Positions 51,291 through 54,449 of a DNA stretch of 54,449 bases are shown piece after piece. A program made the position numbers and the translations under genes. Under the pieces are notes generated by a model, which was not told the origin of the DNA, did no database searches, and saw only the letters and a program-made list of their open reading frames with translations. This DNA comes from Candidatus Kapaibacterium sp. (lineage in GTDB: Bacteria; Bacteroidota; Ignavibacteria; Kapaibacteriales; UBA4661): contig RDXM01000094.1 in assembly GCA_004292595.1 (NCBI GenBank), forward strand, positions 1-54,449, written 5' to 3'. Each line of letters starts with the position of its first letter. Position 1 is the first letter of the stretch.

Positions 51291-51337
51291 AACACAGAAA
51301 GCGGCGTAGAATCTTGATTCTACGCCGTCTGTGTTTT
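51291..51337 (+). terminator. strong terminator hairpin after efp
   Basis: AACACAGA...CGGCGTAGAATC pairs with GATTCTACGCCGTCTGTGTT, a stem of about 20 pairs with one small bulge and a short loop, followed by TTTTAG. Confidence 0.8.
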
Positions 51338-51406
51338 AGCATACTCGGTTGTTGTGGTATTGTTTGGGAGAAGAAATTTCTTTTAGGCAATGCCATTTTT
51401 TTGCTC

Positions 51407-51436
51407 TTGTACTGTTGTTTTTTCTCGCTAAATTGC
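51407..51436 (+). promoter_or_regulatory. possible promoter of accB-accC
   Basis: TTG at 51407-51409, 19 bases, TAAATTGC at 51429-51436; spacing is the same as for the tRNA-Cys promoter. The leader would be about 60 bases. Confidence 0.45.
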
Positions 51437-51503
51437 CGCCCGTGAAAAACAATCTTCCCATCGCAACCAAAAATTTTGTTTCATCTTTAAGCCTTCGACA
51501 AAC

Positions 51504-52010
51504 ATGGACTTACAATATCTACGCCGCTTACTCAGAATCTTTGATGAAAGCACCGCCGTTGATTTAGAAATTGAAGAAGAAGGGGTAAAACTGAAAATGT
51601 CGAAGGTGTCCGAGCATCAAGCAATGATGACTGCGCCGCAGCACATTATGATGCCCTCGCAAATGATGATGCAGCCACAACAAATGGCTGCCGCACCCGC
51701 ACAAGCTGCTCCAAGCGCAGCGCCAGTCGCACCAGCAGCAAGTGCAGGCGGCGACGCAGGTGGTAAAAAAACGCATCAAGTGTGTTCTCCCATTGTGGGC
51801 ACGTTCTACCGCGCGCCCGCGCCCGATGCTGATGCCTTTATTCAAGTTGGCTCACGGGTTTCCGTTGGCGCGACCTTGTGTATTGTTGAGGCAATGAAAT
51901 TGATGAATGAAATCGAAAGCGACGGAACGGGAACCGTCGTGAAAATTCTTGTTGAAAACGGACAACCTGTTGAGTACAACCAGCCGCTTGTTCTTTTGGA
52001 AATTGACTAA
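51504..52010 (+). CDS. accB: biotin carboxyl carrier protein of acetyl-CoA carboxylase
   Basis: 168 residues. An N-terminal helical domain (1-40, [19 protein letters not shown]) is followed by a Met/Gln/Ala/Pro-rich linker (40-85) with several Met pairs. The biotinyl domain (90-168) carries the biotinylated lysine K132 in [10 protein letters not shown]. It carries carboxybiotin between AccC and the carboxyltransferase in fatty acid synthesis. accC follows after 120 bases containing a stem-loop. Confidence 0.96.
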   Translation: MDLQYLRRLLRIFDESTAVDLEIEEEGVKLKMSKVSEHQAMMTAPQHIMMPSQMMMQPQQMAAAPAQAAPSAAPVAPAASAGGDAGGKKTHQVCSPIVGTFYRAPAPDADAFIQVGSRVSVGATLCIVEAMKLMNEIESDGTGTVVKILVENGQPVEYNQPLVLLEID

Positions 52011-52033
52011 ACCTTTGATAATGTTACGTTTTA

Positions 52034-52100
52034 AGTGTTGAGCTTTAAGTGATGAATGCTGCGGTGAATTATCGCGCTTCTCACTTCAAAACTCAACACT
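52034..52100 (+). repeat. stem-loop between accB and accC
   Basis: AGTGTTGAGCTTTAAGTGA (52034-52052) and TCACTTCAAAACTCAACACT (52081-52100) are reverse complements apart from one bulge and a mismatch, with 28 bases between. There is no T run after it. It could tune accC expression relative to accB, or stabilise the mRNA. Confidence 0.75.
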
Positions 52101-52130
52101 CATCATGTAACACTTAACACTAAGAAAATT

Positions 52131-53474
52131 ATGTTCAAGAAAGTTCTTATTGCTAATCGCGGTGAAATTGCGTTGCGCGTGATTCGTGCGTGCCGCGAAC
52201 TCGGCATCAAAACAGTTGCCGTTTACTCCGAAGCCGACCGTAATTCCTTGCACGTGCGCTTTGCTGACGAAGCAATTTGCATCGGCAAGGCAGCCAGCAA
52301 ACAAAGTTATTTGTATGTGCCTTCGATTATTGCGGCGGCTGAAATTAGCGAGGCTGAAGCGATTCACCCAGGCTACGGCTTTTTGTCGGAGAATGCTGAT
52401 TTTGCTGAGATTTGCAATGATTGTGGCTTTGTGTTTATTGGTCCGAAGCCAGAATCTATCCAAAAAATGGGCAATAAATCCGTTGCCAAAGAAACCATGC
52501 GCGATGCAGGCGTACCCGTGATTCCAGGCAGCAAAGGCGTTGTTACGACGCTGGAGGAAGCCCGCAAACTCGTGGAAGAAATAGGAGTTCCCGTGATGCT
52601 GAAAGCATCGGCAGGCGGCGGCGGCAAGGGAATGCGCTTTGTGGCTTCGATGGATATGGTCGAGCAAGCGTTTGTCACAGCCCGCACCGAAGCAGAAGCC
52701 GCCTTTAGCAATCCTGACTTGTACATTGAAAAATTTGTCGAAGAACCGCGCCACATTGAAATTCAGGTTTTTGGCGATAAGCACGGTAATATCATTCACC
52801 TGAACGAGCGTGAATGCTCGATTCAACGCCGTCACCAGAAGCTCATCGAAGAAGCTCCGTCGCCGATTTTGGATGAAGATTTGCGTAGGCAAATGGGCGA
52901 AGCAGCCATCAAAGCCGCACAGGCAGTGAATTACGAAGGTGCAGGAACGATTGAATTTCTCGTGGATAAGCACCGCAAATTCTACTTTATGGAAATGAAT
53001 ACGCGGATTCAGGTGGAGCATACCGTTACCGAAGAAGCGTTGGGAATTGACCTTGTGAAAGAGCAAATCCGCGTCGCTGCTGGCGAAAAGCTGTCCATCA
53101 AAAACGATGTGCCGCGTCGTCACGCGATTGAATGCCGCATCAATGCTGAAGACCCGTACCACAACTATCGTCCGTCGCCAGGCGCGATTACCGCTCTGCA
53201 TTTTCCGGGCGGTCCTGGCATCCGCATTGATTCACACATTTATCAGGGTTATTCGATTCCGCCATACTACGATTCCATGATTGCGAAACTGATTGCGATT
53301 GGCGAAAACCGCACCGAAGCTATTGCCCGCATGAAACGCGCCTTGCAGGAATTTGTGATTGAAGGCATCCAAACAACGATTCCGTTCCATCTCAAAATGA
53401 TGGATAACAAAGACTTCATTAGCGGCGAATTTGATACGAAGTATTTGGATAATAATGATTGGCAGAAGTTTTGA
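52131..53474 (+). CDS. accC: biotin carboxylase, acetyl-CoA carboxylase subunit
   Basis: 447 residues. Pre-ATP-grasp [23 protein letters not shown]-grasp glycine loop [31 protein letters not shown] and the catalytic [14 protein letters not shown] are all intact. It carboxylates biotin on AccB using ATP and bicarbonate. Length and motifs are those of stand-alone AccC, not a fused pyruvate or propionyl carboxylase. Confidence 0.97.
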   Translation: MFKKVLIANRGEIALRVIRACRELGIKTVAVYSEADRNSLHVRFADEAICIGKAASKQSYLYVPSIIAAAEISEAEAIHPGYGFLSENADFAEICNDCGFVFIGPKPESIQKMGNKSVAKETMRDAGVPVIPGSKGVVTTLEEARKLVEEIGVPVMLKASAGGGGKGMRFVASMDMVEQAFVTARTEAEAAFSNPDLYIEKFVEEPRHIEIQVFGDKHGNIIHLNERECSIQRRHQKLIEEAPSPILDEDLRRQMGEAAIKAAQAVNYEGAGTIEFLVDKHRKFYFMEMNTRIQVEHTVTEEALGIDLVKEQIRVAAGEKLSIKNDVPRRHAIECRINAEDPYHNYRPSPGAITALHFPGGPGIRIDSHIYQGYSIPPYYDSMIAKLIAIGENRTEAIARMKRALQEFVIEGIQTTIPFHLKMMDNKDFISGEFDTKYLDNNDWQKF

Positions 53475-53491
53475 GATAATTGGTAATTGAT

Positions 53492-53794
53492 ATGCCCACG
53501 CTCTACGAATATCTTGGTATTAAAATTCTGTTTTATAGCGATGAACACGAGCCAATTCATGTTCACGGACGGTACAACGGTGCTGAATGTAGGGCAGAAA
53601 TTCTGCTGGAAGAAGGTACGATAATAAACGTGGTCTTCAAAAATGTGCGAAATCGCAAACACCTTCCTCCAGCGCAACGAGCGGAATTTGAAGCATTTGT
53701 ACGAGAATATGCCGACGAAATTGTTCAAAAATGGATTGACTATTTTGTTTTGCAGAAAAAGATTTCTCCACAAATCATCACAAAAAGGCTGTAA
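53492..53794 (+). CDS. DUF4160 family protein
   Basis: 100 residues from the ATG at 53492. The conserved DUF4160 core is visible: MPTLYEYLGIKILFYSDEHEPIHVHGRYNGAE, with the His-x-His near residue 24, and the helical end AFVREYADEIVQKW. Its stop overlaps the next ATG (TAATG). DUF4160 and DUF2442 genes occur together in many genomes and have been suggested to be toxin-antitoxin-like; that is not proven. Confidence 0.88.
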   Translation: MPTLYEYLGIKILFYSDEHEPIHVHGRYNGAECRAEILLEEGTIINVVFKNVRNRKHLPPAQRAEFEAFVREYADEIVQKWIDYFVLQKKISPQIITKRL

Positions 53795-54051
53795 TGGAAA
53801 CAGCAGAAGAAATAATTGATATTACCCGTGCTGAATATGTAAGCGGGTATCGAATATTCGTAGCCTTTTCTAATGGCGTGGAGCGCGTGCTAGATTTTGA
53901 GCCATTTTTACAGGCTGCAAAAAATCCAATGACCCGAAAATACCTTGATTTGCAGGCATTTCAATCCTTTTCATTGGACAATGGCGATTTACAATGGAAT
54001 GATTTTGAACTGTGTTTCCAACTGCATAATCTGCTGGAAGGAAAAATATAG
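53794..54051 (+). CDS. DUF2442 family protein
   Basis: 85 residues. The DUF2442 pattern is RAEYVSGYRIFVAFSNGVERVLDFEPFL, then a short helix and FSLDNGDLQWNDFELC near the end. It is translationally coupled to the DUF4160 gene by one-base overlap. Confidence 0.88.
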   Translation: METAEEIIDITRAEYVSGYRIFVAFSNGVERVLDFEPFLQAAKNPMTRKYLDLQAFQSFSLDNGDLQWNDFELCFQLHNLLEGKI

Positions 54052-54060
54052 GTATTTCCA

Positions 54061-54375
54061 ATGAGAAAAAATTCAGCTACATGGCATAAATACTTGCTTG
54101 CAAAACAACCTGCATCACATATACGAGTAAGTTTTTGTATAGTATTGGTGAGTTTTTTGTGTTCATCATGCACGATAATTCCTCCTTTCTTTTTGAGACC
54201 GCGTGCTTCCTACAACTCGCATCGTTTCCAAACCGCAAAAACTCTTGGTGCTGGGCGCACATCGCTCATGCCGTTTGCGACAAGCGTACCCAATGTTGAA
54301 TTGACGAAGCCTATTCTTTTCACCAGTTTTTTTACACCTCGGGCGTATCCTAATACCAATTTAATTGTATTTTGA
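54061..54375 (+). CDS. short putative lipoprotein, possibly truncated
   Basis: 104 residues. A hydrophobic segment ends SFLCSSC, a plausible lipobox with Cys at about residue 37, followed by TIIPPFFLRPRASYNS. A segment rich in Thr, Gly and Ala follows (FQTAKTLGAGRTSLMPFATS), like the first strand of some outer-membrane proteins. The rest is short and ends abruptly, so the gene may be a remnant. The n-region is long. It begins ten bases after DUF2442. The last 74 bases of the window hold nothing I can identify. Confidence 0.45.
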   Translation: MRKNSATWHKYLLAKQPASHIRVSFCIVLVSFLCSSCTIIPPFFLRPRASYNSHRFQTAKTLGAGRTSLMPFATSVPNVELTKPILFTSFFTPRAYPNTNLIVF

Positions 54376-54449
54376 CTATTTTGCATAGAATAATCAACAC
54401 TCTTGGGATAAAAATCCTTTCAAAGCCATGAATAGCCTTGATTATGTCG

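Noticed and set aside
52086-53201. A 371-codon minus-strand frame antisense to accC
   Set aside because: Same explanation: a shadow of the accC reading frame, with Phe/His/Asn-rich composition and no recognisable domain.

Overview
This is an ordinary-density chromosomal window (about 45 protein genes, two tRNAs, one transposon) from a Gram-negative bacterium of the Bacteroidota/Chlorobiota (FCB) lineage. The evidence is a TonB-dependent receptor with an N-terminal carboxypeptidase-regulatory-like domain next to a DUF4249-like lipoprotein, many secreted outer-membrane-type beta proteins, a BatD protein, a CruF-type carotenoid protein, and promoters of the form TTG-N19/20-TAAATTTG ahead of both tRNAs. 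The elongation factor P tip sequence (PGNLRAF) resembles what I recall from green sulphur bacteria, which points toward the Chlorobiota side (Ignavibacteria/Kapabacteria-like). That placement is inference. No species can be named from the sequence alone.

Layout. 1-3.6 kb: an IS607-family element (serine recombinase TnpA plus TnpB) sits between two pieces of what looks like one membrane-protein gene (Yip1-like), followed by a coupled SpoIIM-like gene that has its own apparent frameshift. 3.6-9.7 kb: cell-surface block with two tandem paralogous secreted proteins, a TonB receptor, an outer-membrane-type protein and a DUF4249-like lipoprotein. 9.9-12 kb: tRNA-Gln, prs and rplY. 12-17.2 kb: an OmpA-FecR-transmembrane protein, BatD and an acyltransferase. 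17.2-19.5 kb, minus strand: lipid kinase and selenophosphate synthetase. 19.7-25.3 kb: RRM protein, DtxR-type regulator, EngB GTPase, phosphoglycerate kinase and a TPR histidine kinase. 25.4-30.3 kb: APC permease, then on the minus strand a PaaN-like aldehyde dehydrogenase and an outer-membrane protein. 30.7-36.6 kb: coaX, Uma2-like nuclease, aldo/keto reductase, Rieske protein, and a polytopic membrane protein with a GT2 glycosyltransferase. 36.6-42.1 kb: toxin-antitoxin pair, MoxR ATPase coupled to a large secreted protein, and an M20 amidohydrolase (minus). 42.5-50.5 kb: membrane protein, tpiA, lone ABC permease, CruF-like protein, lipoprotein, argH and an ATP-grasp enzyme. 50.6 kb to the end: tRNA-Cys, efp, accB-accC, a DUF4160/DUF2442 pair and a short lipoprotein.

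How the genes relate. Most are housekeeping singletons whose usual partners lie elsewhere: BatD and MoxR are 21 kb apart and neither has the rest of the aerotolerance operon; SelD, PaaN and the ABC permease stand alone. Clear functional units are accB-accC (malonyl-CoA synthesis), the TonB receptor/lipoprotein region, the GT2/polytopic membrane pair (lipid-linked sugar transfer), the coupled moxR/DUF4397-like pair and two small overlapping gene pairs.

The intergenic DNA is rich in repeats: an ~80-bp palindromic element in three copies, a ~38-bp palindrome family in at least six places (one copy apparently carrying a 109-bp MITE-like insertion), long inverted repeats and short tandem repeats. 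I found no CRISPR array, prophage, rRNA or obvious new defence system. The points most worth a second look are the IS607/TnpB insertion and the layered palindromic repeats.
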